DNA from: Thiothrix nivea DSM 5205
GTDB lineage: Bacteria > Pseudomonadota > Gammaproteobacteria > Thiotrichales > Thiotrichaceae
Direction of reading: 5' to 3'
Length of the DNA stretch: 64,000 nucleotides
Assembly (NCBI RefSeq): GCF_000260135.1
Contig: NZ_JH651384.1
Location: 3,952,693 to 4,016,692 of the forward strand
The notes below the pieces were generated by a model, which was not told where the DNA came from, ran no database searches, and saw nothing but the letters and a program-made list of their open reading frames with translations. Shown piece after piece: positions 35,087-43,399 of this stretch. The stretch's first letter is position 1, and every line of letters starts with the position of its first letter. Both the position numbers and the translations under genes were made by a program.

Positions 35087-36196
35087 TTACTCCTTGTGAG
35101 TGCTGGCATTGTGTGGATGCCGTGGGTTAAACAGATTCTTCCATTCCTCTTCATCCAGATTGGATAGTGACCGTTCCGTCAGCAGTTGGGCGGAGCGGCT
35201 TAGCAAATTGATGCTTTGCAACAGGTTATAAGCGATTGCACCAAATAGCTTTTGCGTACCGGAATGGTCAATCTGCGCGGCAAAATTGATGGCGGCATCA
35301 TTGCCAACAACCTGTATACAAGCCATAGCGGCAGACTCCGGTTCTGGCTTTTTGTCCTGTTGCAGTTTTTGTATGCCCTGACAGATGTGTATCAGGCTTA
35401 AAGCCAAGATTCTTAGCTGGCCACTGATGACAACAGCTTTATCCTGTAGCGGTATTCCCGCTTGCGGGTGGCTTTGGATGCAGAATTTAAGACTGGTCTG
35501 GTTATTGATATAGGCAGGTAGATGCTGTGCAAACTCAGGGTCAGCTTGCGCATAATCTCCCATGGGCAGTTCTGTCAGTGCCTGTGAGACCAAGTGAATT
35601 TGTTCGGTAGCCAGCCGTATTTGCGTTGCCCAGTGACTAAATGGGTAGACAGTTGGCATCGAAGTATCTGGTAGCGTGGCAAGGTGGGAAGCATGTTCAG
35701 CCAGTATCCCGATGGCTTCCGCCAATGCTTGCAGGGCTGGCAGCAATTGTTCGTGAATATCCAGTAACAAAGCCATTTGCAGGCTGGCAGGGATTAAATT
35801 GCCAATATGTTGCCCATGGCTGACATGGAGGTGGGCGTTCACCGGCAGATTGCAATCGGCTTGCGCGTGCTGGGTAATGACATCGCTGACCTTGTTGCCG
35901 ATAGTTGCCTCGTCCCCCACCTGAAAAATATCCAGCCCGAATTCAGCGTCATGTATTCCCCGCGCTACTTCCAATGCCGCCCGCTGGATAGCTTGGGTAC
36001 GTTCAGCATCCAGCCTGGCCAAGTTATGGTTGGCTGCGGCGCAGGCGAAGTTCAGCAACCCCAATGCGCGCAGAAAACTGCGAGGTATCTCCAGACCACT
36101 CAGCAGGGATGGGTTGGTTGGCATGGCGTAAGCAGCTGCGCCAAACGGATTGGCTTCTGCGGGTGTGCTGCCTTCAAGGTGGGCTGACTTGCTCAT
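35087..36196 (-). CDS. Fumarase/aspartase-fold protein lacking catalytic motifs
   Basis: A 369-residue protein that aligns by eye along its length with class II fumarases but is about 90 residues shorter. Matches include PRSFLRALGLLNFACAAANH (38-57), GNKVSDVITQHAQ (100-112) against the N-x-N-E-V-I segment, HLHVSHGQHIGN (122-133) against HVNxSQSSND, and QVVGNDAAINFAAQ then IAYNLLQSINLLSRSAQL (295-338). The catalytic GSSxMPxKxNP loop is replaced by KKPEPESAA (282-290), and the fumarate-binding Ser/Asn residues are changed. It is therefore probably a pseudoenzyme, kept as a complete ORF between a GH13 gene and DUF1840. Confidence 0.75.
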   Translation of the reverse strand: MSKSAHLEGSTPAEANPFGAAAYAMPTNPSLLSGLEIPRSFLRALGLLNFACAAANHNLARLDAERTQAIQRAALEVARGIHDAEFGLDIFQVGDEATIGNKVSDVITQHAQADCNLPVNAHLHVSHGQHIGNLIPASLQMALLLDIHEQLLPALQALAEAIGILAEHASHLATLPDTSMPTVYPFSHWATQIRLATEQIHLVSQALTELPMGDYAQADPEFAQHLPAYINNQTSLKFCIQSHPQAGIPLQDKAVVISGQLRILALSLIHICQGIQKLQQDKKPEPESAAMACIQVVGNDAAINFAAQIDHSGTQKLFGAIAYNLLQSINLLSRSAQLLTERSLSNLDEEEWKNLFNPRHPHNASTHKE

Positions 36197-36214
36197 TGCT
36201 GGTGATTTTCTGTA

Positions 36215-36532
36215 TCAGAGCGGTGAATGGTTGTAATCCCACATGACGGATTCATTGTTCGCAGCGGCGCTTTCGAGCAGCTGGATCAATGGATAGGCGC
36301 GGGTAGGCAAGTCCACTGCATCATCCTCTTCACCATTGGAACCGTCCTCGGTAACCGCCGCGCTTTCTGTACCCAGGTGGCTTTGCAGGCTGGTGAGAGC
36401 AGAGCCGATGTCTTCTCCGCGAATCGCGCTGGGAATGACACCGCTTTGATCCATCATGCGCAGCATCGCTTCGGCATCCTTTTCAAACATCGTGACAGTG
36501 GAGCCTGTCTTGCTTTCAAACCGGATCATCAT
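36215..36532 (-). CDS. DUF1840-family protein
   Basis: A 105-residue protein fitting DUF1840: IRFESKTGSTVTMFEKDAEA with MLRMMDQSG at the start, an acidic linker (about 60-75), and the family ending RAYPLIQLLESAAANNESVM followed by WD. Function unknown. It is 18 bases upstream of the fumarase-like gene, in the same direction. Confidence 0.85.
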   Translation of the reverse strand: MMIRFESKTGSTVTMFEKDAEAMLRMMDQSGVIPSAIRGEDIGSALTSLQSHLGTESAAVTEDGSNGEEDDAVDLPTRAYPLIQLLESAAANNESVMWDYNHSPL

Positions 36533-36561
36533 GATTTTCTCCTTGTCTTTCCGTTAAGTGC

Positions 36562-37320
36562 TTACCCCTGATCACGGTAGGCACAGCTTCCTTTCAGCCC
36601 TTCGGGCACATTGTCAGGGCAACTTCCGCATTGCTCGTTGCCCGGCACGGCAAAATCAATCTTGCGTGGGTAGGGCAGGTCGAGGTTTTCCATGATCGTG
36701 ACGAATTCCTCCTTGCTTTTGCCGCCGCCCAGACGGGGGTTGCGGGCTTTTTCCTGGGCAACAGTGGTGACAAAACGGGATTCGTAATCGTGTGCCGGGT
36801 AAATCAGGGTTTCATCCGGCAGGGAAAAGATTTTGTTGTGGATGCTGTTGTATAGCGTGGCGGCATCACCTGATTGGAAGTCGGTACGCCCGCAGGCTTC
36901 GATCAACAAAGCGTCACCGGTAAAAATCATTTTCTGCACCGGCGTGTCGATCAGATAAGAATGGTGATGGTCGGTATGGCCGGGCGTGAACAGCGGATGC
37001 AGCTCAATACTGCCGACGCGGAAGGGTTCACCCTCCCTGATGCCAATATCAATGCAGGATGCCTGCACCATGGCGGGGTAGGCAATCTTGCATTGTGTGC
37101 GGTTTTGCAATCTGCGCGCGCCAGTCAGGTGGTCGGCATGGACATGCGTTTCCAGGGTGGCGGTCAGGGTCAGCCCCATGTCCCTGAGCACCTGCAAATC
37201 GCGCTCCACGGTTTCCATGACCGGATCAAGCAGGATGGCTTCGCCAGTGTTTGGGTCGGCAATCAGGTAGGTGTAGGTAGAGGAATCTGCCTCGAACAAT
37301 TGCCTGAAAATCATTGACAT
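36562..37320 (-). CDS. Persulfide dioxygenase (ETHE1-like MBL-fold protein)
   Basis: A 252-residue metallo-beta-lactamase-fold protein of the ETHE1/Sdo type, which oxidises glutathione persulfide to sulfite and GSH with one iron. Metal motif HVHADH is at 59-64, and GHTDHHHSYL, GDALLIEACGRTDFQ and IYPAHDYESR follow as in sulfur dioxygenases rather than glyoxalase II. A Cys-bearing tail (EQCGSCPDN...GSCAY) near residues 230-248 is unusual. It sits beside the remains of a DsrC-like gene, supporting a role in sulfane-sulfur oxidation. Confidence 0.88.
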   Translation of the reverse strand: MSMIFRQLFEADSSTYTYLIADPNTGEAILLDPVMETVERDLQVLRDMGLTLTATLETHVHADHLTGARRLQNRTQCKIAYPAMVQASCIDIGIREGEPFRVGSIELHPLFTPGHTDHHHSYLIDTPVQKMIFTGDALLIEACGRTDFQSGDAATLYNSIHNKIFSLPDETLIYPAHDYESRFVTTVAQEKARNPRLGGGKSKEEFVTIMENLDLPYPRKIDFAVPGNEQCGSCPDNVPEGLKGSCAYRDQG

Positions 37321-37666
37321 GGTTTTTCTCCTTTTGCTTCAGCCTGTGCACTGGGCTGCTGATAGGCTTTAAATGACCGTGCCGAAACCGTCGTCCACGT
37401 TGTGGGTCAATTCCGGCAAACCGGCCAGTTCATGGATGCGGGTGATTACACCGACTTCGCTGCCGCCCACGCCGACGCTGCTGCCCTGGTCAAACAGTTT
37501 GTACAGGTATTTGCTACCGCCCTGTTCTTCGTAGGTTTTGTTCAGGAAGCGCATGTGCGGGGCGGCAGCATGGCAGTCCTTCTGCTGACAGGTTTCCTTG
37601 TAATGTTTAACCAAAGTCAGGATCACATCCATGTGTTCAGGCGTAATGTTAAAGCCGGTTTTTTCA

Positions 37667-38923
37667 TAGGGCAATCGCATTAAAAACATCTTGTTTTACA
37701 ATGGTCTAAATTTTAATCTTGGTAGCCCCCAGTCTGCCGGTGACAATTTTTAGCAGATAATCTTCATCCCACCCGGCATTGAGGCGTTTGTTTTTCACAC
37801 CGACCTTGATGGTTTTGTCAGTTTTAACCAGATTGAGGGCAATGTGGCGGACGACAGCCATGTTGGCGTCGCTGTTGCCGGAACGCATCCGCTGGTCATC
37901 TTCGCGGAAAGCGTAATCCAGCACCCAGTGCAGGTTGTTTTCAATGCCCCAGTGTGCCCGCACGACCTGTCCCAGCCGCTCCGGGTTGGAGGCATCCATG
38001 CTGCTGATGAAGTAACGGGTTTCTTCAGTGGTCTTATCCTTGCATTCACGGATGGCAGTGACAGCGATAATGCTGGTCAGTTTTGTCCAATGGGGATGGT
38101 CTTTCTTCAACCAGCCAATGTTGGAGGTAGCCCGCACGATGCGGGTTTCAATCCGTCCATGCCCGCCGTCATAACGGGTATGGCCAATGGGTGGGCAGGT
38201 GTTGGCCGATTCAAAAAATAGCTTCACGTCCTGATGGAGCGTGCCCTGGTTGCCTTTCAGGCTGAGCAGGTAATCGGCTTGCTGGTCGATGATCTGCCTG
38301 GCAATGGCCGTTTGGCAACCCATCGCATCCAACGTCACTACCGCTCCTGTCATGTTCAGTTGCATCAATAGTTTAGGGATGGCAGTGATTTCGTTGGATT
38401 TATCATCCACCCGCTGTTGTCCCAGCACCAATTGATTCCGGGTCGCCCAGGCACTGACCATGTAGATGGCCGCTTTGTCCGAAGCACTGTCCAGGCTGCG
38501 GCGCAGGCATTTGCCATCAATCGCGATGATTTCGCCATCACTGAGGTCGGACAGGTCAGCCACCCAGCGGCTGAAACATTCACTGAACTGCTGTGTGTCG
38601 ATCAGGCCAAAAACCCGGCCAAAGGTATCGTGTGACGGGATGCCGTGTTGCAACCCCAACACCTCCGTGAACCATTTTCGTTTGGATTTGCCGAACAGCT
38701 CAATGGAAGCCCAGTCATCCGCCCCGCAAATCACTGCGCACAGGGTAATGAAGAAGATGTCACTGAGTTTGTGCCGCTTACGGCGGTTCAGACGTGGGTC
38801 AGGGATGGAGGCAAAATGGTCAACAATAGCGGCGGTTGGGTGGAGTTTCATGGGCTACCAAAATACCCGCAGCTAACCCTCGGCACAGCAGTTTGTCAAT
38901 AGCGTTTTAATGCGATTACCCTG
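37667..38923 (-). mobile_element. ISAs1-family insertion sequence within the dsrC-like gene
   Basis: The 1257-bp element has inverted termini TAGGGCAATCGCATTAAAA (left) and, read inward from the right, CAGGGTAATCGCATTAAAA (two mismatches). It is flanked by the perfect 10-bp direct repeat GGTTTTTTCA (37657-37666 and 38924-38933), the duplication length reported for ISAs1. Ends, duplication and transposase are intact, so insertion is recent. Confidence 0.9.
37706..38851 (-). CDS. ISAs1-family transposase
   Basis: A 381-residue transposase of the ISAs1 (H repeat-associated, YhhI-like) family. Family blocks include the DUF4372-like N-terminus (FASIPDPRLNRRKRHKLSDI), EIIAIDGKCLRRSLDSASDK with the first catalytic Asp, VVTLDAMGCQTAIARQIIDQ with YLLSLKGNQGTLHQDV, and AHWGIENNLHWVLDYAFRED. 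No frameshift is seen. Confidence 0.92.
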   Translation of the reverse strand: MKLHPTAAIVDHFASIPDPRLNRRKRHKLSDIFFITLCAVICGADDWASIELFGKSKRKWFTEVLGLQHGIPSHDTFGRVFGLIDTQQFSECFSRWVADLSDLSDGEIIAIDGKCLRRSLDSASDKAAIYMVSAWATRNQLVLGQQRVDDKSNEITAIPKLLMQLNMTGAVVTLDAMGCQTAIARQIIDQQADYLLSLKGNQGTLHQDVKLFFESANTCPPIGHTRYDGGHGRIETRIVRATSNIGWLKKDHPHWTKLTSIIAVTAIRECKDKTTEETRYFISSMDASNPERLGQVVRAHWGIENNLHWVLDYAFREDDQRMRSGNSDANMAVVRHIALNLVKTDKTIKVGVKNKRLNAGWDEDYLLKIVTGRLGATKIKI

Positions 38924-39065
38924 GGTTTTTTCAGCTGTTGCCTTGACGCGGCTTTCAATATCGCTCGGGAGTAAGTCTTTGACGGCATCATAAATTTGTA
39001 CTTCACCGTCCAGTTCCATGTTGTCCATTTGTCACCTCATTGTGTCTGCGGGTTGAAAATTGGGT

Positions 39066-39512
39066 TTACCAGTCCTTGTCACGCTGTTCGGTCATGACAT
39101 CCTCGTAGGCATCCGCCAGCGAGTTTTTTTGGTCATCCGTCAGCACTTTGCCTGCCATCTGGAAGACTTCATGTTCTTCTTCTTTCAGGTGGTGATAGAC
39201 GCGGTGGTGCAGGTTTTTGGCTTCGGCCAGCCAGCCGGGGGAGCTATATTCAGTGCCTTCCAGCTTTTCGAGCATTTCGTCGATTTCATGATGTTCGGCC
39301 ACGCTGTGGCGGGATTTTTCCTGCGTAAGATCATCTTTCATCAATGGAATGTAGAAACAGCGCTCTTCCGCTACGGCGTGAGCCTTCAGTTCGGTTTTGA
39401 GCATGGCGAATAAACGGTCACGCTCATCAGACTCACCATGGGTTTCAATCAAGGCATCGGCCAATTCGCGTTGAGTGTCGTGGTCTGCGCGTAATGCTTC
39501 GAATATGTTCAT
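39066..39512 (-). CDS. Hemerythrin HHE-domain protein
   Basis: A 148-residue four-helix hemerythrin-like protein. The metal-ligand pattern is present: IFEALRADHDTQRELADAL (first His), ELKAHAVAEERCFYIPLM (His and Glu), HSVAEHHEIDEMLEKLEG, and YHHLKEEEHEVFQMAG. Such proteins bind a di-iron centre and respond to oxygen, NO or oxidative stress. It lies just upstream of the dsrC-like gene and downstream of DUF4112 in the stress gene block. Confidence 0.88.
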   Translation of the reverse strand: MNIFEALRADHDTQRELADALIETHGESDERDRLFAMLKTELKAHAVAEERCFYIPLMKDDLTQEKSRHSVAEHHEIDEMLEKLEGTEYSSPGWLAEAKNLHHRVYHHLKEEEHEVFQMAGKVLTDDQKNSLADAYEDVMTEQRDKDW

Positions 39513-39526
39513 GTTTAAACTCCTTG

Positions 39527-39988
39527 TTAATGGCTGATAGCGGCCAACAACGCTGACAGCAGGGCAATAACTGCCCAGACGATAAGCACCAGGGCAGCGA
39601 TGACCAGGGCAACGACGGCAATCACCGTCACGGCGCTACGCCTTTTGATGGTTTGCGGGTTGTCGAGATAGTTGTGCATCAACTGCACGTTGCGCTGGTT
39701 GGCTTTGAAGATGAAATCGAACAGGTCGCCAATGACGGGAATGACGCCCAGCACGCTTTCCAACGCGATATTCAGCACCATGCGGGCAATCACCAGTGGC
39801 GGCACACCCATGCGTACCGCCTGTAGCAGGATGTAGCTGGAAAGCGCTCCGGCGGTCAGGTCGCCAATACCCGGAATCAGGCCGATCAGGCCATCCAGAC
39901 CAATACGCCAGTTGGTTCCGGGTACACAGATGGAGCTGTCCAGCAACCAGGCAAGGTGATCGAGTTTTTTCATGTTGGGCTGTTGCAT
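39527..39988 (-). CDS. DUF4112-family membrane protein
   Basis: A 153-residue protein with the DUF4112 core: LAWLLDSSICVPGTNWRIGL, then LIGLIPGIGDLTAGALSSYI and GVIPVIGDLFDFIFKANQRN, followed by a C-terminal TM segment (about 118-148). The start ATG has AGGAATAAGAC upstream. Function unknown. It is three bases from the end of the mscS-like gene, so co-transcribed. Confidence 0.85.
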   Translation of the reverse strand: MQQPNMKKLDHLAWLLDSSICVPGTNWRIGLDGLIGLIPGIGDLTAGALSSYILLQAVRMGVPPLVIARMVLNIALESVLGVIPVIGDLFDFIFKANQRNVQLMHNYLDNPQTIKRRSAVTVIAVVALVIAALVLIVWAVIALLSALLAAISH

Positions 39989-39991
39989 GTC

Positions 39992-41350
39992 TTATTCCTT
40001 TGGAGCCTGTGGCGTCAGCAGGTTGGTGGAGTCACTTTGGGATTGCTCCTGGCGCACTTTGTCTTCAATGGTATGGTCGGCACTGACATCCTGTACTTCA
40101 CGGCGATCTTCCGCGGAAGCCACCTGCGGCGTTTCGGTCGGAGCAGTTTCCGTCTGCTGGTTGATGCGCAGGTTGTAAATGGGTTCGGGCATGACGATGC
40201 CAGCCCGATCGAACGCCTGCTTGACGCCACGGATGGCTTCGCTACGCACTTTGCCAAAATTGTGCTGGCGCTGGTCAACCCAGCCGAAAATGCGCAGTTG
40301 TACGTTGGAATCACCCAATGCCTCAATCAGCACCAGCGGTTTGGGTTCTTCCAGTACGCCGGGCATGGATTGCAGGGTTTCCATCGCCAGTGTTTGCGCC
40401 GCCAGCAGGTTTTGCCCGGTATCCACGCCGACATCGAACTGGAAACGCCGCTCCGGGTTGCGGGTGAAATTGGTGATGATGGCCTTGAAAACCGTGGCGT
40501 TAGGGATGCGGATATGGTTGCCGTCTGGCGAAATCAGGATGGTGGCGCGTGAATTGAGGCTGGCCACATTACCCTCGAAACTATCAATTTTGACCAGATC
40601 GTTGACTTCAAACGGATTGCGTACACTCAGCAAAATGCTGGCAATGTAATTTTCCACCGTATCCCGCACCGCAAAACCGACTGCCAGACCAACAATCCCG
40701 GCAGCACCCAGAATCGTGCCCAGCAAAGCAGTGGCGTCCAACAGGTTCAGCGCCAGCACCAAACCCAGCATGATGAACAGCAGATGCGTGATTTGCCCCA
40801 GCAGGTTAGCGATGAAATAGTTGGGGCTGATGCGGCGGAACAGGCTTTGCCGACGGGAAATCCAGCCGCCCAGCAGCCAGAACAGCAGGAATACCAGCAA
40901 CGCCAGTAGCAACAACGGTAGGGCAGCGATCGTCTGTTGCCCCATCACCAGCAGCTTGTTCCCGGTATTTTGCAGGCGTTTGCCAAGGCTGCGGTTGATG
41001 CTCAGGTTGTTTTCGACTTCCACCACGCCTTCCACTTGGCGGGCAAACTGCAAGGCTTTGCTTTCGGTCGCGCTGGAATCCACTTCGCCATCCAAAGTGA
41101 CGACGCCATTATTGACGCTAATGCTGACGGTTTTGAGGGCGTCCAGCTCGCTGAAAATGCTTTGCAGGCGCTGGCGGATTTTCTTGTCACTTTGCGTCGA
41201 AGCGCCGGTTGAGATTACTTTGTCAGTGCTGGCGGCGGTGTCTGCCGTCTTGCCTGTCAACAGATTGGTCAATTCATCCGCATGTGCGCTGGTATTCAAT
41301 ACAGGCAGGCACAGTAGGCAGGTGATCAGTAACAAGCGTATGTGTTTCAT
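39992..41350 (-). CDS. BON-domain mechanosensitive channel (MscS family)
   Basis: A 452-residue protein. A signal peptide (1-24, ending in SAHA) is followed by a periplasmic BON domain (about 55-125, VSISVNNGVVTLDGEVDSSA) and three TM helices. The pore-lining TM3 region is LLGTILGAAGIVGLAVGFAV, followed by VENYIASILLSVRNPFEVND and the MscS beta domain (VASLNSRATILISPDGNHIR). The C-terminus is polar. It would act as an osmotic safety valve. It overlaps the AI-2E-type gene by 4 bases (ATGA). Confidence 0.9.
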   Translation of the reverse strand: MKHIRLLLITCLLCLPVLNTSAHADELTNLLTGKTADTAASTDKVISTGASTQSDKKIRQRLQSIFSELDALKTVSISVNNGVVTLDGEVDSSATESKALQFARQVEGVVEVENNLSINRSLGKRLQNTGNKLLVMGQQTIAALPLLLLALLVFLLFWLLGGWISRRQSLFRRISPNYFIANLLGQITHLLFIMLGLVLALNLLDATALLGTILGAAGIVGLAVGFAVRDTVENYIASILLSVRNPFEVNDLVKIDSFEGNVASLNSRATILISPDGNHIRIPNATVFKAIITNFTRNPERRFQFDVGVDTGQNLLAAQTLAMETLQSMPGVLEEPKPLVLIEALGDSNVQLRIFGWVDQRQHNFGKVRSEAIRGVKQAFDRAGIVMPEPIYNLRINQQTETAPTETPQVASAEDRREVQDVSADHTIEDKVRQEQSQSDSTNLLTPQAPKE

Positions 41351-42378
41351 GCTGCCCCCATACTTTGATCCCACACGATCTTGCCGATCATCAGCAAGGG
41401 AACCGCCATGAACACGCCCGCCATGCCCCACAACCAGCCCCAGATCAGCACTGACAGGAATATCAGTATCGGGTTGATGGTAAACATCTTGCCCACGAAC
41501 AGTGGCTGCACGAACTGGCCTTCGAGCATATTGACACCCATCAGTGCCAGTGGGGGCAGGAAAATCCGCGCGGGTGTATCGAATGTCAGCAATGCCACCA
41601 ATGCCACAATGCCGAGATTAATGGCGGGGCCAAGGTAGGGAATGAAATTGAGGATCATGGCGGATGCGCCCCAAACCAAGGGATTAGGCATATCTACTGC
41701 CCACATGACCAATGCGGTCAAAATACCCAGGCTGAGATTAATGGCGGTCAGTAATAACAGGTAACTGCTGATTTGGGCACGGGCATCACGGGCGATGCCA
41801 ATGACGGCTGCCCGGTCGCTGCGTTTGTTCCACAGGCTGCTGATGCCGTGCGCCAGCGAGTCACCAAACGCCAGCAGGAAAAACAGCAGTACCGCGAATG
41901 ACAACACCCCCAGCAAGAACGACTGGGTGCTATCCAGCAGTGAATAGAGCATGTTCGGGCCTTTGATGACCACTTGCGGGGGTTGTTTGTCTGGCGCGGT
42001 GATGGCGGCGATTTCTTCAAATTTCTGGGTGGTTTCCTGCACGTTTTCGATCGAATCCTTGAAGAGGGAAACCTTTTTCTCAATCTGGCGGATTTCGGTT
42101 GGCAGCCGGTCAAGCCACATACTGGCCGGTTCCGCCAACAAGTTGAAAGCAATGATGATGACAAGGGAAAAGATGCCCAGGATCAGGGCGCTGCCCAAGG
42201 TACGCGGAATATGCAATTTTTGCAGCAGGCGCACGGCAGGGGTCAGGATAAAAGACGCCAATACCGCCAGAAACACAGGGACAAAAATGGCTTTGGCGAA
42301 ATACAGTACCGCCAGCAGACTGATGATGAACAGTCCCCACAAGGGTATGGACAGGTTTTTCAGGCTGCTGGTTTGCAT
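41347..42378 (-). CDS. AI-2E-family (PerM/YdiK-like) transporter
   Basis: A 343-residue inner-membrane protein of the AI-2 exporter superfamily. It has two N-terminal TM pairs (about 10-35 and 60-82), a soluble insert (90-145), and then several C-terminal TM helices with the conserved NFIPYLGPAINLGIVALVAL and EGQFVQPLFVGKMFTINPIL, ending in GMAGVFMAVPLLMIGKI. Substrates of most members are unknown; some are Na+/H+ antiporters. It is part of the envelope-stress gene block. Confidence 0.9.
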   Translation of the reverse strand: MQTSSLKNLSIPLWGLFIISLLAVLYFAKAIFVPVFLAVLASFILTPAVRLLQKLHIPRTLGSALILGIFSLVIIIAFNLLAEPASMWLDRLPTEIRQIEKKVSLFKDSIENVQETTQKFEEIAAITAPDKQPPQVVIKGPNMLYSLLDSTQSFLLGVLSFAVLLFFLLAFGDSLAHGISSLWNKRSDRAAVIGIARDARAQISSYLLLLTAINLSLGILTALVMWAVDMPNPLVWGASAMILNFIPYLGPAINLGIVALVALLTFDTPARIFLPPLALMGVNMLEGQFVQPLFVGKMFTINPILIFLSVLIWGWLWGMAGVFMAVPLLMIGKIVWDQSMGAA

Positions 42379-42390
42379 AAAAGTCCTTGT

Positions 42391-42609
42391 TTAGAGCCTT
42401 TTCAAAAGATGTACCGCTAGCGTCAGTAAGCCAGGCGGCAGATGGTTTTCTCCCAGCCGTTTCCACAACAATCCGGCCAGGAATGCCGCGCCCGCAGCCT
42501 CCAGCGGATGCCGTTTGACGGGGGCGAGGTAATCAATACGCCCGGAAGCTGCCCGCAGGCGTTGTTTGGCTTCCGCTACGGTTGGCGGCGTGTGTAGAGG
42601 GCGATCCAT
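42391..42609 (-). CDS. Small YqjK-like protein
   Basis: A 72-residue protein with a charged N-terminus (TVAEAKQRLRAASGRID) and a hydrophobic middle (LEAAGAAFLAGLLW). I chose the ATG at 42609, with AGGAG upstream, which overlaps the preceding YqjE-like gene by 34 bases. Its position after YqjD- and YqjE-like genes suggests the YqjK counterpart of the E. coli yqjCDEK cluster; sequence similarity itself is weak. Confidence 0.65.
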   Translation of the reverse strand: MDRPLHTPPTVAEAKQRLRAASGRIDYLAPVKRHPLEAAGAAFLAGLLWKRLGENHLPPGLLTLAVHLLKRL

Positions 42610-42857
42610 AAAGCAGCTCCTGCCAGTAGCAGGCACGCCACCCCGAGGGCAAACAGGGTTTGGGGCGGCGTCCAGTAAATGATGAGAAACTGGTAAAGCG
42701 CCAGCATGAATAGCGCGCTGGCCAGCATCATCAGCCCCGCCGCCATCAGCATCAGCAGGACAACCCCGAAGGTTTGCACCAGCTTTTGCTGTAACAGCCT
42801 GCCTTCGGCTTCCGCCAGGTCACACAGGCTAATGACGGTATCGGTCAGCGCTTTCAT
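42576..42857 (-). CDS. YqjE-like phage-holin-family membrane protein
   Basis: A 93-residue protein with an N-terminal amphipathic helix (VISLCDLAEAEGRLLQQKL) and two TM segments (about 29-53 and 64-87), the layout of the YqjE/Holin-X (DUF1469) family. It lies between YqjD- and YqjK-like genes. Function unknown; relatives are general stress or sigma-S dependent inner-membrane proteins. Confidence 0.82.
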   Translation of the reverse strand: MKALTDTVISLCDLAEAEGRLLQQKLVQTFGVVLLMLMAAGLMMLASALFMLALYQFLIIYWTPPQTLFALGVACLLLAGAALWIALYTRRQP

Positions 42858-42866
42858 GGGCTGAGC

Positions 42867-43187
42867 CTACTTGTCAGCAGGGCCTAGCAACCGGGACAGC
42901 AGGTAACCTGCGCCAAACGCCACCAGCAGGCTGGCGACCGGATTGCGGCGGATTTGGTCACCCACTTCGTTCAACCCGGCGTTGCCTACGTCCAGGGCAT
43001 CCTGAAGTTTTGCGCTGGCCTGTTCCTGGTAGTGGCTGGCTTCGGCTTCCAGTTTGTCGGCCAGCCGTGCGGACGTTGCCTTGCCTTTGCTTTGCAATTC
43101 GCCCAGCACTTCACTGACCTGTTTGCGTAGCGCGTCGAATTCGGCGCGCAGATCCAGTTCGGATTCGGTAGTTTTTGCAGTTGCCAT
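42867..43187 (-). CDS. YqjD/ElaB-like (DUF883) membrane-anchored protein
   Basis: A 106-residue protein with a long coiled-coil region (about 10-75, LRAEFDALRKQVSEVLGELQ) and a C-terminal glycine-zipper TM helix preceded by the family motif VGDQIRRNPVASLLVAFGAG. The DUF883 family includes YqjD and ElaB, which tether ribosomes to the inner membrane in stationary phase. The ATG at 43187 has AGGAGAACCGTT upstream; longer frames upstream are spurious. Confidence 0.87.
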   Translation of the reverse strand: MATAKTTESELDLRAEFDALRKQVSEVLGELQSKGKATSARLADKLEAEASHYQEQASAKLQDALDVGNAGLNEVGDQIRRNPVASLLVAFGAGYLLSRLLGPADK

Positions 43188-43201
43188 AACGGTTCTCCTG
43201 T

Positions 43202-43384
43202 TTATCCGCGTTTCGGCCCCATCAGGAACCAGAGCAGCAGACCCAGTATTGGCAAGACCAGAATCAGCACCACCCACAGGACTTTCGCCCCGGTGCCAGC
43301 GCCGCTCTGAATGACTTTGATGATCGCCCACACATCAATGATCAGGACGATAAGGCCAAGCAGGCCACCAACTTCGATACCCAT
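43202..43384 (-). CDS. PLDc_N-domain two-TM small membrane protein
   Basis: A 60-residue protein of two TM helices (about 5-25 and 33-55) matching the PLDc_N domain (LLGLIVLIIDVWAIIKVIQS and ILVLPILGLLLWFLMGP), the N-terminal membrane part of cardiolipin synthases found here on its own. Function unknown. It precedes the yqjDEK-like genes. Confidence 0.85.
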   Translation of the reverse strand: MGIEVGGLLGLIVLIIDVWAIIKVIQSGAGTGAKVLWVVLILVLPILGLLLWFLMGPKRG

Positions 43385-43399
43385 AAGGCTTCCTTTCGG

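Larger units (their letters stand above)
37369..39028 (-). pseudogene. DsrC/TusE-like sulfur-carrier gene split by an ISAs1-family element
   Basis: The two ends of one gene flank an insertion. The 5' part begins at 39028 (AGGTGA upstream) and reads MDNMELDGEVQIYDAVKDLL onward to VKATAEKT. The 3' part reads EKTGFNITPEHMDVILTLV to GLPELTHNVDDGFGTVI. Removing the element and one 10-bp repeat joins them in frame as ...KATAEKTGFN..., a 130-residue protein. The middle (HMRFLNKTYEEQGGSKYLYK) is typical of DsrC/TusE, but the conserved C-terminal cysteine of true DsrC is absent. The interrupted gene is next to a persulfide dioxygenase. A truncated 106-codon ORF remains at the 3' end. Confidence 0.8.
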
